From positions 23,383,629 through 23,447,628 of the forward strand of contig NC_061787.1 in the NCBI RefSeq assembly GCF_022458985.1: a stretch of DNA of 64,000 nucleotides, in the 5' to 3' direction. The notes under the pieces were generated by a model. The model was not told the DNA's origin. It made no database searches and was given only the letters and a program-made list of their open reading frames with translations. How positions within the stretch are numbered: position 1 is the stretch's first letter; the number at the start of each line of letters is the position of its first letter. Source of the stretch: Mugil cephalus. Its lineage: Eukaryota; Chordata; Actinopteri; Mugiliformes; Mugilidae. Positions 44,568 to 56,345 of this stretch are shown one piece after another. The position numbers and the translations under genes were made by a program.

Positions 44568-44861
44568 CCGGTTACCCTGATTATCCAGCCAAAGGAAACA
44601 AAAGCACGCCATATCTTTATTGTCTACCTCCTCACCAGTAAACAACCACCTATGACACAATTTGAGAACGAGGCTCGCCATCTTCATCTCGTTCAAATAC
44701 GGAATAGAAACCGACCGGAGTTCCGGACAACAGCAGCGTAGCAGATGGCTACACGCACCTGTATGACCTGGCTTTGCTAAGGCGTAGATTGTCAGCACCA
44801 TCAGTCTGCACGGTGTGTCAGGGACAGACTCCCCCGCCTGCGACTTGTGCCACCCACGCCA

Positions 44862-44884
44862 TTTCTGGTAGTGGGGGGACTGCG
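44862..44884 (+). pseudogene. U1 snRNA 3' remnant, cut short
   Basis: Same truncated U1 as at 30932 (CACCCACGCCATTTCTGGTAG), but sequence breaks off after GGGGGGACTGCG and continues with a scrambled repeat of upstream spacer (GACTGGCTTTGCTAAGGCG), suggesting a mis-joined or low-quality read segment. Confidence 0.75.
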
Positions 44885-45260
44885 GACTGGCTTTGCTAAG
44901 GCGTAGATGTAAGCACCATCGCTGCACGTTTGTAGGAGCTGACACCCCCAGCTGGATGGAGACAGCAGGTACTTATAAACTGGTATGGGTAGACTTTCCC
45001 GCGCAATACAGCGCGTTCTACCCCAGGTGAATGTGTGAGACTGGACATCTATCGTCAACCTTTGCGAGTATGTCCGCCTTTGGAAACTCGACGCCTCAGG
45101 TGCTGAGAAGTGAGCTGGACATGCTGTTACGCCAACGTTATTGGTAGACTAATCTTGCACAACTTTGTCTAGTAGACGTTCTTGGACACTCACCACGGAT
45201 AAGAGTGAGGTTACGATTACATATTGCTTTCACAAGGACAGTTTGCGAGTAATTCTTTGT
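44885..45260. other. Scrambled U1-U2 spacer, probable consensus error
   Basis: Short pieces of the normal spacer (GCTTTGCTAAGGCG, GGTATGGGTAGACTTTCCCG, CTTTGCGAGTAT-like, GATAAGAGTGAGGTTACGA) appear out of order and with many missing bases. It ends in a degraded U2 5' flank. I see no gene. It most likely reflects a noisy long-read patch next to the gap-flanked LINE copy. Confidence 0.6.
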
Positions 45261-45282
45261 ATCTTCTCGGCTTTTGGTAAGT
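45261..45282 (+). pseudogene. U2 snRNA 5' fragment, degraded (split by LINE)
   Basis: ATCTTCTCGGCTTTTGGTAA with several bases missing relative to the 26-nt U2 leader in other units. It sits directly before the CTGCGATCGCTCC start of the LINE, so the insertion site is the same. Confidence 0.7.
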
Positions 45283-46665
45283 CTGCGATCGCTCCTGGTG
45301 TGAACAGTGATTGTCTCTGTACATAAGCTTTACGCCAACGATTATGGAGAACATCATTGCACAACTTTGTCTATTGAAGGTATCTGTTTATTACAGCGCA
45401 TCCTAGGAAAAGTATTCATTTTGCGTGTTGCACACAGGAAGTTTTGCATAATTTGTATTTATTGTTATGTTTTATCCATTGTTGTTAAACTTTATAGCTG
45501 TTTGACCCAAGCGTGGCCTCCAAATGTCGCCCGCTACCGCACACGAGCACACAGTGTCGATCTCTTCGAAAGAGTTGATGAAACACTGGGGATGTCAAGA
45601 CTTGACTTCTCACGGAATCTAACAAGCTTTAGTTCCGAGATGACCTCACTGTATCACCTATTTAACAAGGGCTTTGACGTAAGCTTCTGTTCAGCATTGT
45701 TACTCCGTGACTTTTGGATAAGGTACGAAAATGTGAAATCCCAGTTCTCGGCTTTTAATGTGGAGAAACTGACTGATAATAGCCTGAAAACGGTTATTGT
45801 TAGAATGTTCAATGAAACAGTAAATGCTGAGGACATTTGCTCATGGCTGGGAAGATTTTGCACTGTTAAAGGCCAGGCTACCAAGGTTAAGGATGAGGAC
45901 GGCATCTGGAACTGTGCCTGGAGGGTACCCATTCAACAATGGCAGGACCCCCAGGGCTTCCAGGGCCTGAAACATCTACCATCAATGATAGTTCTTGGTG
46001 AAAACAGGGGCTATATCCACTACCAGGGACAGCCCAAGCTCTGCCGCAAGTGTGGTGAGCATGGGCACCTGGTAGAGGCATGTGATAAAATCGTTTGTGG
46101 GAAATGTAGAGAAATTGGGCACACCTTTGAGGAGTGCACCAATGGCAGAAAGTGCAATCTCTGTGGAGAGGGAGACCACCTGTTCAGAGATTGCCCAAAA
46201 TCTTTTGCCAACAAGTTGAAACTGACAAAACAAAAGGACTATGGTACAAAATGGCGGAAGGAGAGAGACGGTGACAGAGCTGATTGAAGGGGCGGAGCCG
46301 GAAATTTCAAATCTCCCGCCAAAACCCGTCATTGGTGGAGATGTGGAAGAAGGGGAGGGGCATGGTCCACCCCCACCGACTAGCACTGAAACAGAGGAGA
46401 TGGGTCAGGTGGAGGGTGGACCCACTGGTGGACATGACAATCAAGAAAGCCAAGATGAACCCCTCCCCGATGCCCAACCTTCTAAGAGGCTTGCATCAGA
46501 ATTGTCCTCTGAGTCTCTTGAAAACTCAGAGAAGAGGGGAAGGGTTGAGACCGCATCAGAAGATTCTTCTGAAGATTCTTCTGGTGGGTCAAGAATCTTC
46601 CCCTCCGATTCACCCAATGAGGTCTCTTTTTTAAATATTGCTCTACAATCAACCCCGAAAGACAC
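45283..46665 (+). mobile_element. Keno-type LINE in U2, copy 3 (cut by gap)
   Basis: 5' UTR and most of ORF1 of the same LINE; the rest lies in or was lost to the 500-N gap. The first ~380 bp is error-rich. From about 45665 on it is almost identical to copy 2. Confidence 0.9.
45524..46665 (+). CDS. Keno copy 3 ORF1 (partial, best CCHC region)
   Basis: From about 45665 the frame gives [19 protein letters not shown] through all three knuckles without a break: [28 protein letters not shown] and [14 protein letters not shown] (46042-46195). A one-base insertion at about 46239 then shifts the frame into the acidic tail with [12 protein letters not shown]. The N-terminal ~45 codons are garbled. 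It ends in the gap. Confidence 0.8.
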
Positions 46666-47165
46666 NNNNNNNNNNNNNNNNNNNNNNNNNNNNNNNNNNN
46701 NNNNNNNNNNNNNNNNNNNNNNNNNNNNNNNNNNNNNNNNNNNNNNNNNNNNNNNNNNNNNNNNNNNNNNNNNNNNNNNNNNNNNNNNNNNNNNNNNNNN
46801 NNNNNNNNNNNNNNNNNNNNNNNNNNNNNNNNNNNNNNNNNNNNNNNNNNNNNNNNNNNNNNNNNNNNNNNNNNNNNNNNNNNNNNNNNNNNNNNNNNNN
46901 NNNNNNNNNNNNNNNNNNNNNNNNNNNNNNNNNNNNNNNNNNNNNNNNNNNNNNNNNNNNNNNNNNNNNNNNNNNNNNNNNNNNNNNNNNNNNNNNNNNN
47001 NNNNNNNNNNNNNNNNNNNNNNNNNNNNNNNNNNNNNNNNNNNNNNNNNNNNNNNNNNNNNNNNNNNNNNNNNNNNNNNNNNNNNNNNNNNNNNNNNNNN
47101 NNNNNNNNNNNNNNNNNNNNNNNNNNNNNNNNNNNNNNNNNNNNNNNNNNNNNNNNNNNNNNNNN
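46666..47165. other. Assembly gap (500 N)
   Basis: Exactly 500 N. From flanking units one expects about 530 bp of ORF1 tail onward, ORF2 (3.6 kb), the U2 3' fragment and a U2-U1 spacer, so at least about 4.5 kb is probably collapsed here. Open frames running through N are artefacts. Confidence 0.99.
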
Positions 47166-47316
47166 AAGGGAGATACCGTGATCAAGAAGGCGGTTCACCC
47201 AGGGCGAGGCTCGCCATTGCACTCCAGGTCGTGCTGACCCCTGCGAATTCCCCAAATGTGGGAATCTCGACTGCATAATTTCTGGTAGTGGGGGACTGCG
47301 TTCGCGCTCTCCCCTG
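47166..47316 (+). ncRNA. RNU1: U1 snRNA (5' end in gap)
   Basis: U1 from about nucleotide 14 (GGGAGATACCG) through loop II, the Sm site ATAATTTCTGG and the terminal stem CTCTCCCCTG. The 5' splice-site-pairing end is hidden by the gap. It is followed at 47540 by an uninterrupted U2. Confidence 0.9.
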
Positions 47317-47539
47317 ATGATGTGTAGACTGTAAATCTTACTCCTGCAACGCTTTCAGTAGACCGCCTGGGACACACACGCACAGAGCGAGAGAGAGACA
47401 GAAGGATGAGCTGGATAAAAACAGGATATAGTGGTTTAGCTTTCCCTTCGCACATATCCCAGCTGACGTTCTGGGACCAAACCACGAGTGAGAGTGAGGG
47501 TGTGGAGACGGGACACATATTGTCCAAGCCTTTGCGAGT
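47317..47539 (+). promoter_or_regulatory. U1-U2 spacer with presumed U2 promoter
   Basis: A 223-bp spacer present with little change before every U2 in the array. It starts with a U1 3' box-like GTAGACTGTAAATC and contains GGATATAGTGGTTTAGC, CATATCCCAGCTGACG and GACGGGACACATATTG. A Pol II snRNA promoter (PSE near -55) must lie here by family knowledge, but the PSE cannot be assigned by eye. The same spacer also lies directly upstream of each LINE-split U2. Confidence 0.5.
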
Positions 47540-47727
47540 ATCGCTTCTCGGCCTTTTGGCTAAGATCAAGTGTAGTATCTGTTCTTATCAGTTTAATATC
47601 TGATACGTCCTCTATCCGAGGACCATATATTAAGTTGATTTTTGGGTTTGGGAGATGGAGCAAGGGCTTGCTCTCTCCACTCCACGCATCGACCTGGTAT
47701 TGCAGTACCTCCGGGAGCAGTGCACTC
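47540..47727 (+). ncRNA. RNU2: U2 snRNA (uninterrupted)
   Basis: A 188-nt U2 gene. It has the ATCGCTTCTCGGCC 5' stem, the branch-site-pairing GTAGTA within AAGTGTAGTATCTG (nt ~33-38), stem II (TTTAATATCTGATACG), the Sm site ATTTTTGG (47638-47645) and the 3' stem-loops ending AGCAGTGCAC. U2 pairs with the intron branch site in the spliceosome. One base near the end (AGCAGTG against AGCGGTG elsewhere) is the only notable difference. A 3' box-like GTGTCAACAAACAAGAA follows at 47736-47752. Confidence 0.95.
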
Positions 47728-48127
47728 CTCTACACGTGTCAACAAACAAGAACGGCTTGGTAAGCTCTGGAAGAAAAAGCGGATGCGCTCGCCTCGTAGG
47801 ACTTCTTCAGTGGCTGTATCTTTACACAGAGTTTCTTGGCCGGTTACCCTGATTATCCAGCCAATGGAAACAAAAGCACGCCATATCTTTATTGTCTACC
47901 TCCTCACCAGTAAACAACCACCTATGACACAATTTGAGAACTAGGCTCGCCATCTTCATCTCGTTCAAATACGGAATAGAAACCGACCGGAGTTCCGGAC
48001 AACAGCAGCGTAGCAGATGGCTACACGCACCTGTATGACCTGGCTTTGCTAAGGCGTAGATTGTCAGCACCATCAGTCTGCACGGTGTGTCAGGGACAGA
48101 CTCCCCCGCCTGCGACTTGTGCCACTC
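47728..48127 (+). promoter_or_regulatory. U2-U1 spacer, short type (3' box and presumed U1 promoter)
   Basis: It opens with the U2 3' box-like sequence at 47736-47752, then the short spacer form, then TTCTTGG joined directly to CCGGTTACCC (no 1.29-kb insert). The last ~150 bp (ATGACCTGGCTTTGC...CTGCGACTTGTGCC) precede U1 in all units and should hold its PSE, which I cannot pin down. Confidence 0.5.
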
Positions 48128-48292
48128 ATACTTACCTGGCAGGGGAAATACCGTGATCAAGAAGGCGGTTCACCCAGGGCGAGGCTCTGCCATTGCACTC
48201 CAGGTCGTGCTGACCTCTGCGAATTCCCCAAATGTGGGAATCTCGACTGCATAATTTCTGGTAGTGGGGGACTGCGTTCGCGCTCTCCCCTG
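48128..48292 (+). ncRNA. RNU1: U1 snRNA
   Basis: Full U1 gene of 165 nt from ATACTTACCTGG to CTCTCCCCTG. It differs from the 37188 copy at a few places (GGGGAAATACC, CTCTGCC in loop II flank, GACCTCTGCG). The Sm site and 5' end are intact. It is the only full-length U1 here that precedes an uninterrupted U2 with both genes completely visible. Confidence 0.93.
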
Positions 48293-48513
48293 ATAATGTG
48301 TAGACTGTAAATCTTACTCCTGCAACGCTTTCAGTAGACCGCCTGGGACACACACGCACAGAGCGAGAGAGACAGAAGGATGAGCTGGATAAAAACAGGA
48401 TATAGTGGTTTAGCTTTCCCCGCGCACATATCCCAGCTGACGTTCTGGGACCAAACCACGAGTGAGAGTGAGGGTGTGGAGACGGGACACATATTGTCCA
48501 AGCCTTTGCGAGT

Positions 48514-48701
48514 ATCGCTTCTCGGCCTTTTGGCTAAGATCAAGTGTAGTATCTGTTCTTATCAGTTTAATATCTGATACGTCCTCTATCCGAGGACCAT
48601 ATATTAAGTTTATTTTTTGGGTTTGGGAGATGGAGCAAGGGCTTGCTCTCTCCACTCCACGCATCGACCTGGTATTGCAGTACCTCCGGGAGCGGTGCAC
48701 T
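48514..48701 (+). ncRNA. RNU2: U2 snRNA (uninterrupted, altered Sm region)
   Basis: A 188-nt U2 gene with GTAGTA and both stem-loop regions intact. The Sm region reads TATTTTTTGG (48611-48620), where the sister copy has GATTTTTGG: one substitution and one extra T. This may weaken Sm binding or be a base-calling error. The 3' box-like sequence is at 48711-48726. The long spacer form and the 1.29-kb insert follow. Confidence 0.93.
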
Positions 48702-48836
48702 CCTCTACACGTGTCAACAAACAAGAACGGCTTGGTAAGCTCTGCGTACAACTTGGCTGACTCTGGAAGAAGAAGCCGGATGCGCTCGCCTCGTAGGACT
48801 TCTTCAGTGGCTGTATCTTTACACAGAGTTTCTTGG

Positions 48837-50162
48837 TCTTGTGGCGGGGCGGTAGGGCTAATAAATTGTACTTAGTTATTTTACACTGAAATCAGTATAC
48901 TTGTTGCCAGACAACGCCACCTCAGGTACTCACCCTAAGGACATTACTATTACCAGATCTTCGGTTTTACACAATACAGGTCCGTTGCCGGCAAGCAAGA
49001 GACGTGGCCATGAATTAGTCACAATAATATTTTATTAATACAAAGGATCCAAACAAAAGAAATGCAAAAACAAAAGTCAGAACACGTGAAAAGAGCACAC
49101 CCGTGAACGACCCACATCCCTGGAAACGGCACAGCAGACAGGAGGATCTCCTACGATCACCCCACAACACTACAGGGCCGTCAAGCCCCTGAAACAAAAA
49201 GAAAAAGCACCAAAAAATAATCAAAGCAAATATACAAAGTTAAAATATCACCAGATGAAATGATAAAACTGCTAATACGAAATCAAATCGCCAGCATCAA
49301 TTGAACACAATCGGAATTGAATGAAAAAACGAAATCCAAATTGTGAACCAGATAAAAAGGGGGTCACGAAACCCTCACTAATAAAAAAAGAGTGGACCTG
49401 GCAACCGAGAACGGGTACGGCTACGAGCCGCGGAAGGCTAACGAGACCAACCACAGGTGGCGACAAGGCCAATAGGACGGACGGCAGCAAGCACCGCAGC
49501 ACGCCGTAGTCCAGCCAAACCCGAGCCGGTAAACAGCTGCACGGTACGACCGGAACTTGAAGCAGGACAAAGCAGCAGAGGTCCATGCAGACCGGAAGGA
49601 GCCAATTGGCGGTGATGGACTTGATCCTACTTAACACAAAAAGGAAATTAAATACCACGATCGCCTCCCCCCACAGGGAACAGGTTTAGACTCAGAAAGA
49701 ACGAATACAAACCATTATTGAACAGACACATGTTCATAAGCAACCATTGAGACGTGGCAAGAGCAAGCGAGCCGCTAACCCAGCATATACCTGTGACCAC
49801 ACTACATTAAACTACTGATAACGAGAGATCCAGCACAACGAGAAAGATACCGCACCAGACAAGGAGCCACATGGAGCCAGAATCCACCCCTACCCACATC
49901 CCGCTTTGTCACAGCACAAAGTTCTATTCTCTTTTCAAGAGACATAGTTAAGCGCTCCCGCAAAATACAAAACAGCAAAAGCACGTACCGCGGCCTCCCC
50001 CGGAGTTACCTTTGAGCCACACAGACGACCCAGAAATTACGCCAGCGGAGACAGAGGCGGAGTCGTAGGAGGGGCCGCTCTTTTTATCCACGACCAACCC
50101 CATCATAATTGACTCCTGGCACTCTGGCCACGCCCATCCGCAATAATTATATGCTGCTACAG
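48837..50162. repeat. 1.29-kb spacer insert, copy 3
   Basis: Same block as at 43283-44567, but with frequent single-base insertions and losses from about 48985 on, the point at which consensus quality drops. It is followed by a full U1 (50461), unlike the other three insert-bearing units. Confidence 0.6.
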
Positions 50163-50460
50163 CCTGTATACCCTGATTATCCAGCAACAGTGAAACAAAA
50201 GCACCCATATCTTTAATTGTCTAACCTCCTCCCCAGTAAACAACCACCTATACACAATTTGAGACCTATGCGCCTCCCATCTTCATCTCGTTCAAATACG
50301 GAATAGAAACCGACCGGAAGTTCCGGACACCAGCCAGCGTAGCAGATGGCCTACACCACCTGTAGGACCTGGCTTTGCTAAAGGCGTAGATAGTCAGCAC
50401 CATCAGTCTGCACGGTGTGTCCAGGGACAGACTCCCCGCCTGCGACTTGTGGCCATTCTC

Positions 50461-50633
50461 ATACTTACCTGGCAGGGGAGATACCGTGATCAAAAAGGCT
50501 GTTCACCCACCAGTGCGAGGCTCTGCCATTGCACTCCAGGTCGTGCTGGACCCCTGCATATCCCGCCAAATGTGGGAATCTCGACTGCATAATTTCTGGC
50601 AGTGGGGGACTGCGATCGCGCGCTCATCCCCTG
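50461..50633 (+). ncRNA. RNU1: U1 snRNA (full length, noisy sequence)
   Basis: Starts ATACTTACCTGGCAGGGGAG and ends CATCCCCTG. All U1 regions are present but with scattered extra bases (for example CACCCACCAGTGCGAGG and CCCTGCATATCCCGCC). Given the noise of the whole 49-64 kb stretch, these are more likely errors than mutations. Confidence 0.8.
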
Positions 50634-50859
50634 ATGATGTGAAACTGAAAATCTTACTCCTGCAACGCTTTACCAGTAGACCGCCTGGACACACACGCAC
50701 AGAGCGAGAGAGAGACAGAAGGGATGAGCTGGATAAAAACAGGATATAGTGGTTTAGCTTTCCCCGCGCACATAACCAGCTGACGTTCTGGACCAAACCA
50801 CGAGTGAGCAGTGAGGGTGTGGAGACGGTGACAGCATATTGTCCAAGCCATTGCGAGGT

Positions 50860-50890
50860 ATCTCGCATACTCGGGTGCCTTAGGCTAAGA
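50860..50890 (+). pseudogene. U2 snRNA 5' fragment (split by LINE)
   Basis: Noisy version of U2 nt 1-26 (ATCTCGCATACTCGGGTGCC...GGCTAAGA) joined to the LINE start CTGCCATCTGCTCC. Confidence 0.8.
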
Positions 50891-51202
50891 CTGCCATCTG
50901 CTCCTCAGGGTGGTGAAAGTGATTGTCTCTGTGAGCATAGCTTTACGCCAACGTTATTGGAGAACATCATTGCACAACTTTGTCTATTTAAAAAGGGGTT
51001 TATTTTCCCATCTGTTTATTACGAGCCTGCAACCTTACGGATAAAAGGTAGTTCATTTTCTTTGCGTGTTTTGCACACAAGGTAAGATTTGCATTAAATT
51101 ATTGTTATTTATTGGTTTTAATATTTATTAAATCCCAGTTGTTTTGTTAGAAACATTTTATAGCTGTTTTTTTAGCAACCCAAGCTGGTGGTGCCTCCAA
51201 AA

Positions 51203-52543
51203 ATGTCGGCCACTATCGCACTGACGGAGGCACCACAGTGTCCCCCGCCTTCTCTTCGAAGGAGGTTGATGGAAAACACGTGGTGGATGTCAAGACTTGA
51301 CTTGCACAGGAATCTAAAATACAAAAGACCTTGAAGTTTAACCGCAGATGACCTCAACTGTATTCTGACCTTACCCTTTTAACAAGCAAGGGCTTTGACG
51401 TAAGCTCTGTTCAGCATTGTTTACTCCGTGACTTTTTGGATAAGGTCCGAAAATGTGAAATCCCAGTTCTCAGGCTTTTAATGTGGAGAAACTGACTGAT
51501 AATACCTGAAAACGGTTTTTATTGTTAGAATGTTTTCAATGAAACAGTAAATGCTTAGACAATTGCTCAAGGCTGGGAAGATTTTTGCACTGATAAAGGC
51601 CTGGCTTTACCAAGGTTAAGGATGAGGACCTCCACTGGATCTGTGCCTGGGGTACCCATTCAACAATGGCAGGACCCCCAGGGCGTCCCGGTCCTGAAAC
51701 ATCTACCATCAATGATATCTTCTTGGTGAAAACAGGGGCTATATCCACTACCAGGGACAGCCCAAGCTCTGCCGTGCAAGTGTGGGGTGAGCATGGGCAC
51801 CTGTAGAGCATGTGATAAAAAATCTTTTTTGTGTGAAATGTAAGAAATTGGTCACACCTTTTGAGGAGTGCACCAATGGGCAGAAAGTGCAATCTCTGTG
51901 GAAGAGGGAACCACCTGTCAGAGATTGCCCAAAATCCTATTGCCAACAAGTTGAAACTGACAAAACAAAGGACATGGAACAAAAAGTGGCGAATATGAGA
52001 TAGACGGTGACCATAGCCGATTGAATGGGCGTACCGAATTTTCAAATCTCCCGCCAAAACCCGTCATTGGTGGAGATGTGGGAAGAAGTGGAGGGCATGG
52101 TCCCACCCCCACCGACTAGCACTAAACAGCGGAGATGGGTCAGGTGGAGGGTGGACCCACGGATGACATGACTAATCAAGAAATCCAAGAAGACCCCCCC
52201 ACTCCCTAATCCCCACCAACTCATAGGCTATGCATACAGAATTGGACCTCTGCGATCACTAGACACCTCAGCCAGAGAAGAGGGGCAGGGGGTTGAGACC
52301 GCATCAGAAGATTCTTCTGAATATTCTTCTGGTGGGTCAAGAAACTTCCCGTCCGATTCACCCCAATGAGGTCTCTTTTTTTAAATCTTGCTTACAAACA
52401 ACCCCGAAAGAACACAAAGCTAAACGCAACATTGCAGCAACGGCCCCCCACCTAGAACTCGACGGGGGAATGGGGCTCAACCACTTCACACTCAGTCTGT
52501 TGGAAGAGAAGGAGGAGCACCATTCACCAAGAAATTAACTAAC
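51203..52543 (+). pseudogene. Keno copy 4 ORF1 (frame destroyed as read)
   Basis: Position equivalent to ORF1 of copy 2, from ATG in CCAAAAATGTCGGCC. The knuckle region lies at about 51765-51930. No long frame survives because of scattered indels that also affect non-coding DNA equally, so this is best explained by sequence quality. Confidence 0.65.
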
Positions 52544-52592
52544 ACTGTGATTTAGTTCAAAACCACTCGTCATAACATTTTAGCATTTCAAT

Positions 52593-55500
52593 ATGTCAAC
52601 CCTTTTTATTTTCACAATACTCATGGGCAATTACCTACTCAACCATAAATGTGAGAAGACTGTAAGTCGAGAGTTTAAGAGCAACCAGAGTGTTTTATCA
52701 TTTCTTAGTTCTTTACAGGTCAGATGTGTTTTTAATTACAGAAAGTTGGCATACCGTATTTTTAAACACATTAACACAACAATGGTTGGCAAAAGGGTCA
52801 GGGAAATCAATAATGAGATGGAGCGGTCCAATTTCAACAGAAATGAATGGAGTGGCCATTTTTAATCAGACAATCCTCACATTCCTGGTGAAGGGGCAAG
52901 GCAACCGTGGGAGAAAGACGGTAGGGCGGCTTTTAGCACATTTGACTTTTATGGGACAGGATTTTAACCTTCTTAATATATTAGGGTTTTTAATGAAAGA
53001 AATGACGGTATGACCGTTTGAAGACATTGCAGCCCACATTTCTTGGTCGAAAACCATTGATTTTAAGGGGTGATTTTTAAAACTGCATTTTAAGCAAAGG
53101 GGATAGAAAGGCGCCAGGAGACGATTTTAAAACGGACAAGACTTCGGTTTTATTAAAGAACGATGTGTGACGAATTTTTAAACAACAAGGACAGTTTTAA
53201 AATCATGCCATCCAAGAGAGGAGGGCTTCACCTGGTTCAGTGAGAGACGGCGCAGAGCCACTCGCAGTAGATTATTTGTTCACCCCAGGACTGTGCACCC
53301 AACGGATGCTACAATTGACACCTGTCTTCTTTTCCTGTCACCACATCTATCATGCACAATAAACACTCACTTTGGGGTGCGACAATCCAGGAAGAGGTTC
53401 TGTGGAAACTCCAATGCTCCCAATCCTAGAAGACAAAGACCCATAGTTAGTCGGTATACAGGGAGCAATATAGAGAGTGGCAAGAACCTTCAGACTTATA
53501 CACTCACGAGCACACTGTTGGGAAATGGTTAAAGGGAGGACCCAGACTTTTTTAGACTAGCAGGGAAAAGAAAAAAGTACAAAGACAACAGATGCATGAT
53601 GGTACTGTTTGCGCAAAAACGACTTCAACGGTAGTTTTGAATTAAAATACACATGGGTTCAATTTTAATGATGAATATAAAGCAAGTGAAAGAACAGAAA
53701 ATGTCAAATTTGGCCGAAAAAGCCAAAGTAAAAGGAAATATTCATCGAAGTAAAGAACAAAAATATAGAAGAAAGGAGAAAAAATGTAGGAAGATACTTT
53801 TTTAAAAAAATAAATGAACAAGGGAGGAATGTCCTAAAACTGAGGGGCGGATGGAGCCTGCAAGCACATCAGATGGGCCAGCAGGTTTGTCACAAATTCT
53901 ATTATAAATCTATACAAGGAAAAAGCTTTTGATAATGATCCAATACTGAAGTTTTAGATTTTATTGACCGGACAGTTACAGAAGTGTGATTTTTAACCCA
54001 AGATTTTACCCTTGAAGAGTTAAACCAGGCTATCTTGAGTTTTAAGAGAGGGAAGTCCCCAGGCCCTGACGGACTTGGCCCTGTGAATTTTATCAACGTT
54101 CTGACATTTTAGTAACCCTGACCTGTCTTTTGTTTTTAAAGACTTTAGAACCGGCTGGACCATTTACCTTGACAGTGTTAGAGTAGGGGCAGTGACGACT
54201 CCTCCACAAAGACAAAGACAAAACGGACCTGAAGAAACTGGAGACCAATCACGCTCTTAAAACTCTGACTTAAACTTTTAATCAAACTTTTTAGCGACAA
54301 AAAAACGGATGAGCATGGTATTAGAGCTAGATTCACACCAACCGATCAAGTCTGTCCATACCGGGTAGGAGTATCACAGACGGAGGCCTGGTACTGAATC
54401 ACCGAGACAACCACCATCAGTTACGCGAGAGACAGAAACATTCGGCAGAATTCCTAAATTTAGACTTTTGAGAAAGCCATTGAATCGAGAACCGCACCAT
54501 TACCTTTTTAAGGTACTGCAAAAAAGGGCTTCCCAGAGAAGGTTTATAAACGTGGGTGGGACTGTTTTGTACCGGGGGCTTATCAGCAAGATTTCTAGTT
54601 AATGGGCATCTTACAAAAGCAGTCGATATTAAACTCGTGTCCGACAGGGCTGTCCGTTATCATCCATGCCCCTCCACTATTTGGGTTTGTATAGAACCAT
54701 TGGCACAGATCGTTGAGAGGGACAAAGAATCAATGGAGTGGGAATACGGAAGCGGGGACTCACCACCAATGCATTTTTGTACCTGGACGAACATAAACCA
54801 TTTATGCACAGACCCTTTTATCTGAGAACAGGTCTCAGACTTGACAGACTGGATTGGACAAGCCTCTTGCTCAAGACTGAACAGAGAAAAAACTCAAGCC
54901 CAATTTACGGAGCAAGGACCAACAGAGAAAACAGGACCGATGTGACTCAGACACAGGAAAAAACCCGAAATTATTGGGTGATACAATTTGACAGGGAGAG
55001 GGCGGGAATGCAAATTGGAACAGAACGTAGGTAGGGAAAGTTAGACAATGACTAGGATTTTGGGGACTTAGAGGACTGACATAAGAAGGTAATGTTATTA
55101 AAAAATCAATAAATGCTGTGATTTTAAACACCCTTACTTTTACTAATCAGATTTCTGTTTTAATTAAATTTTAACCCGCCTCAGAAATGTGCTTTAAATC
55201 CTAGATCGGGCCCATTATTTACTTCATATGGGTATCAAAATGGAGAAGACTGATGAGACAACCAAATGAAGAAACAAAAAGGGAAAAAGGAGGCAAGGGA
55301 GAGTACCTGACTTAACGCAAAGTAACTCGAAGCAGAAACACTTTCACCTCCATATTGCCAATGCCACAGACCCATCCAGGAATCCTCAAGACACACGGCG
55401 ATGACAAGATTCTGGATGGGGACCTACCTCATAAACGAAAATTACTACCCAAAGACTTAAGAACACCCTTATGGGTCTATTAACCTACCACCTGCATATG

Positions 55501-56345
55501 CTTTTATTCAAATGTTTTAAGCATTTTAACCTAGAGTTGAAGAACTACCGCTTTTTCTGTAACCAAACGCCATGGTCATCCTCTTTTGTGCAGGAACGAG
55601 AGCCAGTGAATCCACTGCGCGGCTAGCACTCGGGCGAGCCCTCCACAGTTTGGCGCAATGTAAACCATCCCGCTCTCCCAAACAGACACCGGGACCTGTC
55701 AAGGATGGTGGCACATGAGATCCTCCCGGTCAGGTCCTCATTCACTCCCGGGGCATTGCAAGAAACTCACCAGCCCCCGACCGGGTTGTGGCGCACCTGA
55801 GACGTGCTCGGCACTTTGCTCTGGGAGTGCATCTCTGCCGAAGACCCTGTGGGCAATGCTGGCCCTCCTTAAATTATCCCGTACTTGCCAGCAAAGGTAT
55901 GTCCTATAAACTCGCCCAGCTGGGTGCAGTATGGGGTGAGCCATGACAATAAATCACAGAGTAAAGAAATTTGCCAGCAGTGTCCTCGCCCTAGGCCTCC
56001 ATCAAAGACGCCAAGTGGACCGCCAGAAACTTGCTGGAAAGAAGGCACCAATGCATAATCCCCCCCCCGTGGCTGTGATCCGGACATGGCTGCAGCAACG
56101 GCCAAATCTGCCGAGTTTGCAGGCGGCAAGCCAAGGACACAGACACAAAGAATAATCGCCTAAGTGCCTATTCGGAAGAAGAGCCAAGTCACACGGAAAA
56201 GGTCAAAAGCAGCGGCGGCGGCCTGGCCCACCGGGAGTGGAAGGTGGGAAGGAGCACAACAGGGTGGGGATCTCCTCTGTGCACCAGGACAGATACCGAG
56301 AGACCCTCCTGTTTCGGGGACGAAATGAGAGTAGACCTTATATAA
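52593..56345 (+). pseudogene. Keno copy 4 ORF2 (frame destroyed as read)
   Basis: Begins at the same ATGTCAAC point as copy 2 and ends near CGAAATGAGAGTAG. Fragments such as [22 protein letters not shown] (shifted) and CGAPET are recognisable. Indels occur every few tens of bases. Confidence 0.65.

Noticed and set aside
46241-47278. Long open frames crossing 46666-47165
   Set aside because: They run through 500 N and are not real.
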